NCBI GenBank assembly: GCA_004380135.1
Contig: QXCR01000001.1
Span: 620,001 to 684,000, forward strand
Reading direction: 5' to 3'
Source of the DNA: Stemphylium vesicarium
Lineage: Eukaryota; Ascomycota; Dothideomycetes; Pleosporales; Pleosporaceae
DNA length: 64,000 nt
Shown here: positions 22,168-34,103 of the stretch, in pieces
Layout of the letters: each line of letters opens with the position of its first letter
How positions within the stretch are numbered: the first letter of the stretch is position 1
Notes under the pieces: model-generated
The model's input: only the letters and a program-made list of their open reading frames with translations
Told to the model about the DNA's origin: nothing
Database searches by the model: none
Made by a program: the position numbers and the translations under genes

Positions 22168-24421
22168 CTAGCCACTCCCCTCCTTCCTCCCACGAATTAA
22201 ATCCGCCGCCTTCTCCGCAACAGCATAAACAAGACTCACAATATTGCCCTGTACATGCAACGGAAAAATACTCGCATCCACGACCCTCAGACCCGCCACC
22301 CCATGCACCCTCAACTCTTCATCCACAACGCCTCCCTTGTCCTTGGACAACATGGCACAAGTCCCAATAGGATGATACTCCGTAACCGTATTCTGCTGTA
22401 TCCACTCTTTCGCCTCATCCAGCGTCCTGGGCAAAGGCCCCGACGCTTTCTCCGGCACAATGAGATTGCCATCTGCATCGCGGCGCAGCGCCGAAGCAAG
22501 CGGCTCGACAGAAGTGAAAGTGAGAATGTGAAGGGTGCATCGTGCGATTAGATCGATATCCAGCGGGTGAGAAAAGTACGCTGGGTCGATGGTGGGATGC
22601 GTAGCGGGATCAGAAGTGGTAATGTGTACGCTTCCTCGAGAAAACGAACGCGTACTGCATCCTCCAAGCAGGCACCACATTCCCTCGTCTTCGCAGGGAA
22701 ACAATGTGCTTGCATTCTCGAGCCGATATATGTTCGCGCCTGTGGGCAGCATCACGATTTGACAGACTGCTTCTTTGGGGTCGAGGAGCTGGCGTGCGAG
22801 TAGGGCGTCGCGACCCGCCGGGTCGGCGCCAGGGTGGTTGCTGGAGTAGTCTTGGACGAGAGACTGGATGTGTGCTTCTGCGTTGGAGAGTTCGGGTGCG
22901 ACTTTGGAAAGAGAGGCGAAGCCTGTTGTTGTGGGGGCACTGGCAAAGGGCCCGGCTTTATGGTTGATGTAGGCTTCGACGGCTTGCTGGACGAGGGCTG
23001 GGTCGCGGAAAACTTCTCCCGTGGGGTATTCATCTTTAACGCCCTGAAGTTTTCAGCTGAGATTATTTGGTTTGGATGATGGATGTTACTCACTAGGACG
23101 ATACCGGTTGCTGTGTGGTCAGACAGGTTATCTCCAACACCTGGAAGGTCGACGATGGTGTCCACTCCTGCTTTCTGTAACACGGTAGGTGACCCGATTC
23201 CAGAGAGCTCGAGTATCTGGGGCGAGTTGATGGCTCCGCCGCAGACGATGACTTCTCGCTTTGCTTTCACCACGTGTGTAGCGCCACTGTGACTGAACTG
23301 GACACCGGTCGCCTTTACTGTATCGGCATTCTTTTCGAGCTCAATTTTGGACACAAGCGCATTTGTCAAAAGAAAAAGGTTGGGACGATCGGCGTTTGGA
23401 GCGTAGTATTCTCTGGCAGCATAGCTGCGCCTATTGTGTTTCGGATCGATGGTATTCAATTGGTTGAAGCCGCCGATTGCTGATCCAGTGCGAGGATCCT
23501 TTGCGGGCGCGTAGCCTACGTTGGAAACGGTCTTGGGCCATATGTCCTGGCTCCATGTAGCATCTCCACTTGGGAAGCTGATCTATAATAGTCAGTAGAG
23601 TAGCGATAAGGCCTTTGAACCACGAACATGAATTGGGCCTGAAGTTCCTCGCAATGACTTGTCGAGATACTTATCGCCTAGCTCTTTTCCGGACGCCTCA
23701 GATGCTGGGTGATATGTCTCGAATTTCTTGTAATAGGGCAACAGATCTTCAAAGGACCAGCCCTTGTTGCCGAGCTCGCCCCAGTTGTCCAGGTCCTGTT
23801 TGGATGCCATGCTGATTGCAGGAGTCAGCGCATTTCCCAGGTAAAATATGTAGTTGAGAAGAAGTCTGGCACTCACCTGAACATTCCATAGTTCACGGCA
23901 CTACTGCCACCAAGAACTTTTCCACGGACCCAGCCATGAACTCTGCCGGCCGTGCCTTTCTATCGAAGACTTTAGTATAGGCCAATACGTATGTGCCAAA
24001 TCAAACGGACCTGAGGAACAGTTTTGTAATCCCAGTCATATTGGGGTTTGCCCCAAAGCTGGGTGAACATGTTAGGTGCATCGATCAGCATATCATCTAG
24101 CCCGTTCCCTCCAGCCTCCAGGATTGCAACAGTGACATCTTTGTCTTCGGTAAGACGGGCTGCGATGGTCAAGCCCGCTGTACCGCCTCCACAGATGATG
24201 TAGTCTAAGTAGCCAAATAGTTAGTGAAATATATCCAGGAACGTACATCTCCAGCAATTCGTAACTATGTCTACGGCATATTTCTGACTCTGTGTAGTAC
24301 GGAGAGATATTGAAACCCTAAAAGTGGCACCTCCGTAGGGCCCAGATACTTGTGGTAGCCTCGAAGGCGGCTAGACGTTGCACATACCGTATGACCTGCT
24401 CGTGAAGACCTCGGGAGACAT
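22168..24421 (-). CDS. GMC (glucose-methanol-choline) family FAD oxidoreductase
   Basis: Six minus-strand exons are inferred: 24421-24388, 24204-24011, 23959-23877, 23811-23628, 23582-23094 and 23043-22168, all in phase, giving 619 residues. The FAD dinucleotide-binding motif DYIICGGGTAG lies at residues 12-22, split by intron 1. The GMC signature (GGSSAVNYGMF) is near 93-103, and the second signature (GAINSPQILELSGIG) lies in exon 5. The active site has His552 in EYHPIGTC. The paired position, aligned with GOx His559, appears to be Asn595 in LHVQGN, i.e. a His/Asn pair as in choline-oxidising members. No secretion signal is seen, so it is probably intracellular. Substrate is unknown; alcohol or choline dehydrogenase-like are reasonable. 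Its stop is 73 bp from that of the convergent XPA-like gene. Confidence 0.93.
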
Positions 24422-25390
24422 GCTGGTCCAAAAAACCTTGGATTTGGCGAAGCTGAGTGAGAATCTTCGGCGTAGATTTCTCAAACAAAGTGGTGTTATT
24501 TGCGAATCCTTGCGGCTTTATATATATTCACCTGGACAAGAGACATGCATCTGTAGTCTTGCACGAAGGATCATAAACCTGGGACGCGCGGGGTTGCGCA
24601 CCCGATTCATCATCGTACCGTTCACCCAAACATTGAGTACCAATCAGAGGAATCTCTGTAGAGTCGCTAGCTCGATTATTTGGCACTAAAGTCTATCCAC
24701 CTTGGCCCTCGGTCGCATGAGGTGATGTTGAAGCTGGAAGACAAATGACAGCACAGTCAGCGCTAAAGCGCCTATCAGGCCAGCCACTATCCGGCTTTTC
24801 TCTGCTGGCAAAGAAACAATCTGCTCAGAATAGAAAGTGACCTGTAATGCGCCTATCAATTGCTGGTGCAGACAAGTCAGCATGCAGATCTAGTACCCTC
24901 ACCAGTATAACCTTCGTAAAGTGGGGAAACCCCGGCTTTCATGCTGAGTCAACTTGGATGCGTGCTACCGTTGCCGCATTTAGGATTGGAGACGCCATGC
25001 GGGTCAAAGTTCGTATTGTGCCGTGCCATTTCCCTGGTTGCTGGATTGGTAAAAGCTACACCGAAATAGTCAAGGTTACTAAGAGACGTCGACGGCAGAA
25101 GATACTCGGTAGGAGTCCCCTTCCCCAGATGCTATGAGCAGAGGCCGGTGATTATCGTTGGCGGGGACGAAACTGAAAACGACGATGGCTAAGATTGCAG
25201 GTGGAGAAGGGAGTGGAATAGGAGAGTTGATGGCAGGCACAAAGTCACGACGGGAGGCAGGTGTTGAGCGAGGACATGCATTGATGCCGCGGCTAGCTGC
25301 ACGGACCCATGATGATGCTCCACCAAAATTTCTAGAGCTTCGAACTTTCAGACAGACTTGCGACAACCGCATTCACATCCACACCCGGCC
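24422..25390. other. Divergent promoter region, GMC oxidoreductase / ipi3
   Basis: About 970 bp separate the two start codons. A minus-strand frame at 24883-24686 (65 residues, one hydrophobic stretch) is the only frame with a hint of structure and is not supported. The last 150 bases before the ipi3 start contain probable leader sequence. No RNA gene is seen. Confidence 0.55.
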
Positions 25391-27119
25391 ATGCTTACCG
25401 AACAGTTCGTCGCCGCGATTTCGGCGTCGACCAAACCGAACACGGGGCTTCTGAGAGATGCCGGCATTTTCGTCCACGAGTTCCAACCACTGGTGGCCCA
25501 AAGACATGTCTACAAGAAGAGCGCGACTGCGCCAAATGGCATTGCCATGAGCGCCTCACATATTTTCGCCGCGCAGTCGGAAAAGGCGGTTGTGCACGTG
25601 TACAGCAGAGAAAAGGGCAACCAAGAAGCTCTGGTACCCTTCCCCGAAAGGATCCATAGCATTGCTCTCGCGGCGCAAGATAGCGTGCTGCTACTAGGGA
25701 CAGAAAGCGGACGAGTACTGGCTTGGGAGGTTAGTCGTAGCACCACCATGCGGGTTTTGTTTGTAACCAAATCTAATATATACCATCTAGATTTGCTCAG
25801 GCCGCCTCGTCTCTACCTCTACTTCGCATCTCCAGCCAGTGACGAGCATCGTTGTCGACCCATCTTCGAATTACTTCCTCTCTGGTTCTTCGGATGCCAT
25901 GATACATGTATGGGCACTACCTTCGATTCTGGCTTTTTCGCCTGATGCCTCGCGCTCGCCCATACATACCCTCTCTACCCATCGCGGGCCCATATCCTCC
26001 ATCGCCTGCGGACATAGTTCGAGCAGTGCCAACATCGCCGTGTCTATATCGGCGGACAAGTCGGCCATTGTATGGGACTACCAAAGTGGACAGGCTTTAC
26101 GGACATACCTACTACAAGAGGCTCCTACTGCAGTCACTCTTGACCCCGCAGACCGGGCATTCTACGTTGCCTACGCCGACGGTAGTTTGCAGACGATTGA
26201 CTTCTATGACGAGGTGCAGAAAAGCACGTCGGTCAATGTGCTTCGTGATAGTGCCTTGTCTCACCGTCCTATTCAGCCCTCACCCAAGACTCGGTTCAGT
26301 GCAGAATCGCAGAAGCTCGGTGGAGCCCTCAGTTTGAGTCTGAGTTGGGATGGCACAACGCTGATTTCCGGCCATGCAAGCGGCAAGGTCGCTGTCTGGG
26401 ATGCCGCAAAGGCCAATTATCTCTCTACCCCTGCCAATCTTCCGGGCCCTGTTTCGAATCTACGATTTCTTGCTCCCACAGGCTTTCCCAACGCACCGGA
26501 ACCAACCTTCAAGATTCACGCCATCGTCAAGCCGAAACAAGATGCTGGACTTGCAAGCAGCGGTAATGGCTTGGTCCCGCCACACTATACCCTGAACATG
26601 CAGCTGACGGGTCGGCTACGCAGCCCCCACGTGTCTGCCACTGAGAAGGGAAGTGTGGGAAAAAGTGCCTTCAAGGAGGCTCTCACCCATCCCAGCTTTC
26701 CCACCAGTATGCTCGAAGAGAGTCTAGCCGAGTTGGACTCTTGGGGTACTCAACCCAAAGGCGGGCTCGCACCGGCTGAGGACTTCATGGCACTAAACGA
26801 AGGTGGTGTGAACGCAGCCGCCTCATCAGGCAATGCCCAGCAAGCCGAGGTCAAGGAATTGAAGAAACAGCTTGCAAGCCTTCAGCGCATCCAGAAGGTC
26901 ACCTTCTCTCAGTTGTCGGAGCTGCGGGAGGAAAAGGACTACTTCATGGGCCAAGAGAAAAAGAGGGCGGACCGTGCCAAACTACGAGCAAAGAAGAAAA
27001 TGGGCCTTACCAACGGCGCACATCGTAATCAAGCCAATGGAGATGTGGAGATGAACGACGGAACCGACGCCACTTCCGAGTCAGAATCGGACGATGCCCG
27101 TGCGGGTGATGAGTCTTGA
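25391..27119 (+). CDS. ipi3: Pre-rRNA-processing protein Ipi3 (WD40, Rix1 complex)
   Basis: Two exons (25391-25729, 25791-27119; 61-nt gttagt...ctag intron) give 555 residues. The start fits the family opening (MLTEQFVAAIS). WD-repeat blades are visible: AQSEKAVVHVY, LLGTESGRVLAWE, LSGSSDAMIHVW, SISADKSAIVWDY, YVAYADGSLQTIDFY and ISGHASGKVAVWD. A C-terminal helical tail contains a Lys/Arg-rich segment (KKRADRAKLRAKKKMG) and an acidic end. In yeast Ipi3 works with Rix1 and Ipi1 in the nucleolus and nucleoplasm, in ITS2 processing and late 60S maturation, and has also been linked to pre-replicative complex assembly. The large insertion between blades and the coiled tail are as expected for fungal orthologues. 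Confidence 0.9.
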
Positions 27120-30100
27120 GCGTTTTGCACAGCTGAAAGTCCATGCTGAGATGGCGACGCCAGCCCGGAGTCCTTGCGTCAACAAAGCTCGACTCGGGAG
27201 AGGAGATGCCGCGCATGTTCCCAGTCGTAGTCTTGGCGCCGAAACCCTTTCGCTCTAGATGCCGGTTTGTGCCACCTTCATTCTTAGTCCGTATATCACG
27301 GCAGGCCGAAAAGGTGTGTACGAGCTCCTCCGCCCACGTTTCTCAGACGGCAACCCTCCCCGAAGACGGGCATCTCACGATGCTATGAGCAATTCTCGTA
27401 TCCAACGAACTTGCTGCTGTATCGCGAGAAGCGCAAATAAACGCCCATCGTAATCTCCTAACCTCGAAAATTTTCGCCTTCTCACAGAGAGCGGGGTAGC
27501 CCGTGCAGCTTTTTTGGTCCTCGCAATTGTACGACTATTGACGAACCTGATGGTACCGCGCAAGCACCACGCCGTGTCTTCAAACTTTGCGCTCGGATCA
27601 TCGTCAGCTGCACTGCGGGATGCAAGAAGACGCAATTCACCGAGGGCCAGTTCTTTTTTTCGATCACGCAACTTCCTTTCAACCCGTCCTGTCGTGTTAC
27701 CGCAGCGGCTTTGCACGGCGGATCCACGGGTGTTTTATACCGCAGTGAAGCGCTCATGGCCTGGCCAGGCCAGGTAAAACACATTTTTTCTAACTCAAAT
27801 GCTGGAGGAACCAGGAGTAGTTTGCTGCCGTGGCACACGACACCAGCGTCTGCCGCTGGGCGACCGCATGGAACACACAAAATGATTAGCTGTGTGTGAT
27901 AATACTGGGCTAGCAGCAGCTGGAAGGCAAGCTTCATTCGAGATAGCGGGAGGAGGAAAGGGGGATAGGCAAATAGTACGGGCTGAGAATTGAGGCAATT
28001 GTCTTTGAGCGGTGTGAGTACCCTCGCATATGTGCGACTTGGGGGTGGGAAATTTCGCGCCTCTTGCCTCTCCCCCTCCATCTCCATCTCCCCTGGCCCT
28101 ATACCGGCCGTGAAGTATAGTGCGGTGGGTTATTGGTGCGCCTGACTCGCAGGAAGAACAGAAAAAGAAAGAGAACAGGGCAATATGGTCGATCTGTTGC
28201 CCCTGGGGCCGGGGCCTGGATTGCTCGTGATCTAGATGCAAACTACTACTGCTATGGCTACTCGACTTTACCGATCCTGCGAACAGCCGTTCAAAAGATA
28301 TGCGCCAATGCAGGAATCGCTCTGTTTTGGTCAAATACCGTCTCACATTCAAACGTCTGCTTCTTCGTTTTCTCTCTTTCCCGGATGTGTTACAAAAAAG
28401 ACGGTGAACGGGTTCATCGTTGCCGCCGTCGCGCGGGTACTGCATCGTGCCTTTACGTGTTGTATCGTTATCTCTTGCCCGGCCAAAGTAAAACGTGTGC
28501 GTGTGTGTGGGCAAGGAAAAGCCACCATCGTATTCTGCATCCTCATCTGAAGTTTGCCCCGCTGCCCCGCCCCGCCTTACTTTGTTTTACCTCGCCTCGC
28601 CTTGCCTTGCTACGGTATGCCTTGCGTTGCCATGCCACCTTTCATCATCGCTCCCCTCTCCCCGCCCGTGTCCTGCATGCGTAGTTTCTTTACTATCGGG
28701 TAGCCAAGCAAGCTAGCCCTCACAAATCGCCAAAGAGCTCATCGTTTACCTCGGTTCTCTACCCATACATACGCGTCTCTAACCCGCTTAACAGTGGGTC
28801 TTTGCCCCCCTCCCCCTCTCATTCCTGCATGCATGTACGCAAGGCAAGGCAAGCAAGCAATCCTGCCAGAACTGCCAGAACTGCCCAAACTAGCTAAATG
28901 TTTGCGTTCCCATCAAAGAGTTGCAAGCGGGCAAGCGGGCTAAAAGCCCCAAGCTAATCATATGGCACCGGGTCACACTTAACCCACTCACTTAACCCAC
29001 TTACCCACCTTGCCCACACACACGGGCGCCCCGCAATCAAGCATCACAATCATCAGCATTCCCGTGCGTCAGAAACATGCAGGTTTAAATGATGGTGAAA
29101 GTAATAAAAAAAACACTGCATTAGTCCAAGGTCTCAAAGGTTGAACGATTGTGCATATCAAAGGTTGTGCGATCGTGCGATCGTGAGATGGAGGGTCAAT
29201 AGATCATGTCATGGAGAATTTACCCGAAAGATCGTTATAAAGCCCGATTTGAGCACGATTGCGGCGGCCGTGTAAAGATGGTGGTGGCGTGGGATTGCTT
29301 CATGCATGAGGAGGATGCAGGAGATGGGGCAAAGAAAACAAGATTTTTTTCCCTCGCTGCATAAGACCTGGCATCTCCGTGACTATGGATGAGCCGCGGT
29401 TGTTGCAATAGTATACGTCTTGCAATGTAACGTTGAAAGTTCAGGGTGGTGACATGGGGGCAAACAACAAGCCGCGTCACGTATCCACACATCACGCATT
29501 GTAAATGGTCCAGAGAGTTTGAGATACCTAGTATTTTCATATTGTTTCTTTTTTTTCTGGCTGCCATTTCTGAGCTAACTGCGGATTTTCCGTCCACTCC
29601 TTGCATAACGGCGGCCTGTCTGCGATAAGCCCAGGCCTCGGCCGCAATCATCCCGCGTACGATCTGGAACCCTGATCCTGGTATTACGTCCCGCCCGGTT
29701 TGCGATCTCTCCTACATCGCACGTACTGCCTCTAACAGAAGCTCGTGTCGAATACGATCGAATCCTGATGATGGTCTTGACAAGATTGCATCGGTGCCAA
29801 GAATTTGGTGGGGGGTTCCTTCCATTGTCGCGGATGCGAGCGTGCCAGTTGTTGTATGACTGGGCATGGGCGGCGCAGCGACAAAAAGACTGCGCATACC
29901 GAATAGTGTTTGGTATTAAAGTGAAAAAATATCTTTGAGTAGAATATGTCGAAAAGGTCGAGTGATCGCTAGTAATGCTATGGGGAAAGGAAGAGACAAA
30001 AGCCACGATAAAGATGTTCAACTCTAAGGTCGATCACCCTGAGGTGGATAGTCTTTGGTATTCATCGCGGTCGTTAATCCTTGCGGGGTTGGCTTGTAGG

Positions 30101-30425
30101 GAAGAAGAGAAGGTACAGTACTCCGCCCTCGCTGGAAGAACAGTGGATAGTGGATGGATGCTAGAGTGAAAGCAGATGGGTGCCCAAACAACCCCGAATG
30201 TAGGCATTTAAAGTACCGTCGCTTTTCCGAATGTAAAGGTAGATGATTGTAGCAAGGGTGTTGGCCGTTATTCGTTATCAGTGCTGGAATACCGTAGAAG
30301 ATAATGCTGGTTCCGGAAGGTAGTGTGAGCTCGGTGAACGCCACGCTAGTAGTCGTTAAGATATTGTATTGGGGGGAAACCATCAGAAGAGCGCAAAGAG
30401 ACCGAAATCATGCAAATGAACATGT
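27120..30425. other. Convergent intergenic region of 3.3 kb, no recognisable gene
   Basis: This lies between the 3' ends of ipi3 and the otubain gene, so no promoter is required here. It is nevertheless one of the longest gaps in the window. Open frames at 27482-28087 and 27795-28514 (both minus) overlap each other and have no domain. The interval contains CT-rich and cgcct/cttgc low-complexity sequence (28561-28646) and a partly complementary gcaag repeat (28839-28860). A gcgatcgt duplication lies near 29168-29184. Confidence 0.5.
28561..28646 (+). repeat. Low-complexity CGCCT/CCTTGC tract
   Basis: Degenerate 5-base units (cgcct, ccttgc, gttgc) repeat across about 85 bases. Twelve bases at 28599-28610 are perfectly complementary to 28839-28850 (gcaaggcaaggc), so a long-range stem is possible, although simple-sequence composition makes this match easy to get by chance. 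Confidence 0.6.
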
Positions 30426-32354
30426 TCATGATGAATGCGACTTATGCCGGCCTTTGTTGCCGGTGGCGTATTCGCCTTCCGGACACCATTGTTCAGGCTC
30501 AAAGTCTGGATTCATAAAGTGTGCCGTGTTGAAATGTGAGCTTGAAGGTGTTAGCAAACGTACAAGAGCGAGATATGACAGCTGCCTACTTGCGAAAGAT
30601 GGAAGTTTGGAACGGCTGCACCTGCATGGAAGAGCCGAAACCTGGTTCCAGTTCGTACATGGACGGCCTGAAAGCACCCCTCTCGACGCCCATGGGTGCT
30701 GCTCTATCGATGCTCACTGGTGGCGGGGGAGGGTGTATGGGTAGTGTGACCGGAGGTTGTTCGAGGTGGATGTTGTGATGGCTCGGCGGGTTGTACTGAC
30801 TTGGATTGCTGGAGTGGATGGGTGTAACGAAGTCCAAGTGTGAGGTGCTAACCGGGGTTACTGGCGTTGGCGCTGGAGCATATGGCTGAACAGGTGCAAC
30901 CTGAGAATGGGAAGCGGGGCTGGGACTGAAGTCGTACGACAGTGAGGGCCACCGCTGACCTAGACCGACACCAGAGGGATACATGCCCGGGATCATGTTC
31001 ATGACGTCGCCGACGTTTGCTGCCGTCGGTATGAAATCGTCAGTGTAGTTGGCTAGGGCCACATGCAGTGGTTGCTGCTGGGAAACGGGCTGATGGTGGA
31101 CTTGGGGAACATCTCCAGCTTTGTACAGAATGTCGTAGTGGCCGCTAGTAGTCGCAGTCAGTAAAATGGAGGGGCTGCATGTTCGTGTGCTACACTTACG
31201 GCCTGTAGAGCAACCTCAGCATGGGCGCACCGGCGATCGGACGATGATGTGCGTCTGTCGGCTCCGCATAGAAGCTGCGGTTGATTTCCTCGCCGGGTGA
31301 GCGGTCCAGATACCAGACTTCGATGCCAAATCCGGCAGGCTTGACCAGGGCTTCGGCAAGAGCCGCAATCCCGACATTGTCAGCCTCGCATTGCGTGGGC
31401 TCGATGTTGTTGGCGCAGTATCCTCTGACGTCACCGTTGTCTATGAAATGGACGAAGTCGTCTGCATGTGTCTGCACCCAGGCACTGGCTAGGAGCTACC
31501 ACGGTTAGTCAGCTTTTGCGACGAGACTAGACGCAGGACACACACCTTGACATATGTGATGATAGCCATGGACTCGTGCATGTCGTTGAAGGTGCGGAGG
31601 AGAATATCGGCAGCCTGGCCGTCCATGGAGCGCAGCGAGGCTGCCAGCTTGTGCAAGAGCTCGAAGGCCTCCTCTGCAAAATCAATCCAGATGTCGCGCG
31701 GGTAGCCAATGTGGCCAAGCAAGTTACCCAGCGAGTTCAAACGGGCCTCTTCTTCCTCAATCTTGTTCACGTCGCCGACGCGCAAGAGGGCCTCGAAATA
31801 GGTGAAGGCGATTGCTTTTACATGTTAGCACGGGCAGTGGCAGCAAACATGAACCAAATCACTTACCCCGCCATCCACAGTGGCCATCGCCGCGACAGGT
31901 GCGGAAGTAGGCGTATTTGGCTGGCAACGCGGCCGTCTTGACCTGGAAAACAGGGTCGGCCGTGGCATATTGCGTCGTGATGGCAGCGCTGCTTTGGCGT
32001 TCGCCCACAAGTGGGCCCTTGGGCGGTCAGCGCGCTTCCAAATAATACAAGCTGCGGCAGACTCACGGTCGCCTCGGGCTCGTACTCGCTCGACAGCTTC
32101 TGCAAATGCGCATACTCTTCGTCGGAGGGATACGCAGCCATGTTGAGGTGGGGGTTGCGATGCTGGTGGCCTGGGTGATGGCCAGTGTGGTGATTATAGC
32201 TCCCGGGAGGAAGGACCGGGGCGCGGATAGCGAACGCCAATCCGCTTTCGTAGTGGTTCTGTGCCGGAACTCCATAGTGGCCCTGGTGTACATGCGCGTG
32301 CGGGTGATGGTGCCCATGAGGGTGGAAGCCCGTCATCACCGATTGTCTGCTCAT
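30426..32354 (-). CDS. Otubain-type deubiquitinase (peptidase C65)
   Basis: Six exons on the minus strand are inferred: 32354-32067, 32017-31867, 31814-31546, 31495-31200, 31144-30590 and 30540-30426, giving 557 residues. Catalytic elements are visible. The RGDGHCGWRAIAFTYFEAL motif carries D141 and the nucleophile C143 and crosses intron 2. A central helical region and VEWYLDR-like strand (FGIEVWYLDRSPGEE) follow, and the His-containing LLYRPGHYDILYK motif (H337) is split by intron 4. This matches the OTUB1 pattern of 'YRPGHYDILY'. The family cleaves ubiquitin chains, with OTUB1 favouring Lys48 linkages, and OTUB1 also inhibits E2 enzymes. Unusual parts are a His-rich N-terminus (HPHGHHHPHAHVHQGH) and a C-terminal extension of ~215 residues, rich in Pro/Ser/His, ending FEPEQWCPEGEY. 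Chain specificity here is unknown. Confidence 0.92.
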
Positions 32355-34103
32355 CTCGAAAGACACTTCTGGTGCGTATCGATGTGTGTATGGGGTAGGG
32401 TGTCGTGGCTGCGACGATGCTCTCTCAAACTCCCCCGCGACCTGCCTTCAGGCGGCTGGCTCCCTTGATGGGCTGGAGGCGTGACTGGCTTCGACGACTG
32501 GCAATTGGACCGAAGGATTCCACAGCAGGGTCGGTAACGCGCAATCGATCTCAGCAACAATTCGTCCACGAGCTGCTGGGGAGGGCAGCAGCGTCTTTAG
32601 TAGGTGCAGAGGACCCACGGCTCTGGGCTGGAAGCTGTGTCGTTGCTGTGATACCCACCGGCGTCCAGGGGCACGACGCCAATATATGGGAGAGACAGGA
32701 GGGATCTTCGAGGCGTGCCAGTCGAGGTCAAGCTGCCAGGCACCAAATCAGTCTGCAACACTTTTGTCCAGCCGCTTGAAAACGGTCTGTTCCTGTTGCA
32801 CGGGAAACCTGTGAGGGGCAAGAGCGTAAACAACCAAAAAAAGAGGACGAGCGTGACGGGGTACAAGAGCGAGGCCCTCCACACAAGCAGGGCCAGGAGG
32901 CATCAGACAAAAGCAACTACTATGAGGGGGCAAGTCCATGACATGAACCAAGGCAAATCGGCACTGTATGCGCAACAGCACTCGGCGTGTGATATCGATT
33001 TCTCATTCTGACTAGTCTTGATGGGCCCGCGTCTGGAAATTGAAGTACACTCTGACTCTCCTCCTACCCTCCTCCATCACATCAAACATGGAATCGCCGA
33101 GCATAGAGCCGCGGGAGAATGATAGTCACGAGACAGCCAGCATGACGAAATGAGGAACCCCCTCCCCTGGGGGTTCACCCAGGTGTAGCCGTCAACCAGG
33201 GCTACCAACCGGAACATTTGCAGAGAGCATGAGGCTGGTGCTGCAGGTATTGGACAAGCAGCACAGATTGTGTTACGCGGCAGAGTCCACTCCACACAGC
33301 ATCATCGGGGCAGCCCATGGCGTCGAAGAAAGAGAGTAAAGAGAGAGAAGCGGCCGTCTCACACAAGCCAAGACGACCCTCTTTGCGTCTGAGCGCTCTT
33401 GTCACAATGGCCGCCTGCATTGCATGATTCGCTCTGCACCCCCGTGGCGCTGATGCGACAGAAAAAAGAAGTCCCCGCGCACCCGAGATACCCTTGACGG
33501 TTTACCGATCCCACGCTACGTGCGAGTCAGGAAAGGCATGGGCTGCGTGGGAGGGTCGCCATTAGCTGAGAGGCTCGCTTGAACACCATGCTCGCCCCGT
33601 GCCCGCCTCCCCGGGGCGCAGTGCCGTAGTCGGGAACAGGCGTTGATTCGCACAAATGACGAATGAAGCTTCAATGCACTGCGTCACACCCATATCGACA
33701 CATTGCCAGAGATATCGAGGCGCCCTGTGGCTGCAGGCTTCCGCGATGACCGCGCGATCGGGCCCTTGGCTTGTTGCATTGAGAAAACGAGGCCAGGTTA
33801 CATACAGAGAAGATGAGAATCGCTGCTGACCCGTGGGTAATTGCGCTCTGTTGCGTGACCGAGCATGTCCGCCGCCCAACTACTATGTTGAGACGCCTAC
33901 TGTGCATGTGGAAGGAAGGTCTTGCCTGGTGCTACCTTGTGGGCCAACCCCCGCCTTGAGCCTTGAGCTACCTGACCGCATGTCTCAATGTTTTCAGGTG
34001 AAGAACGCCTCGGTGACAAAATGTGCAACTGCCAGTGTCCCGTGGTCTCCCGGGAACCCAGTTACAGGTCGTCTTGTGAACCGCGCGCGACCGATGCTGC
34101 AAG
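32355..34103. other. Intergenic region upstream of the otubain gene
   Basis: This 1.75 kb holds the otubain promoter and leader and the csn2 3' UTR. Open frames on both strands (for example 33562-33879 and 32405-32779) are short and without domains. No RNA gene or repeat stands out. Confidence 0.5.

Noticed and set aside
22168..24421. GMC oxidoreductase as part of a secondary-metabolite cluster
   Set aside because: No synthase, transporter or regulator typical of such a cluster is adjacent; neighbours are an XPA-like gene and ipi3.
24686..24883. 65-residue minus-strand frame with one hydrophobic stretch upstream of the GMC gene
   Set aside because: Too short, with no homology I can recognise, and a possible donor inside leads nowhere convincing.
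27482..28514. Minus-strand frames of 201 and 239 residues in the ipi3/otubain gap
   Set aside because: They overlap each other in different frames, have biased low-complexity composition and no recognisable domain or splice support.
28599..28850. Long-range 12-bp stem between ccttgc and gcaagg tracts
   Set aside because: Both arms are simple-sequence, so a 12-bp complement over 230 bases is not strong evidence of a structure.
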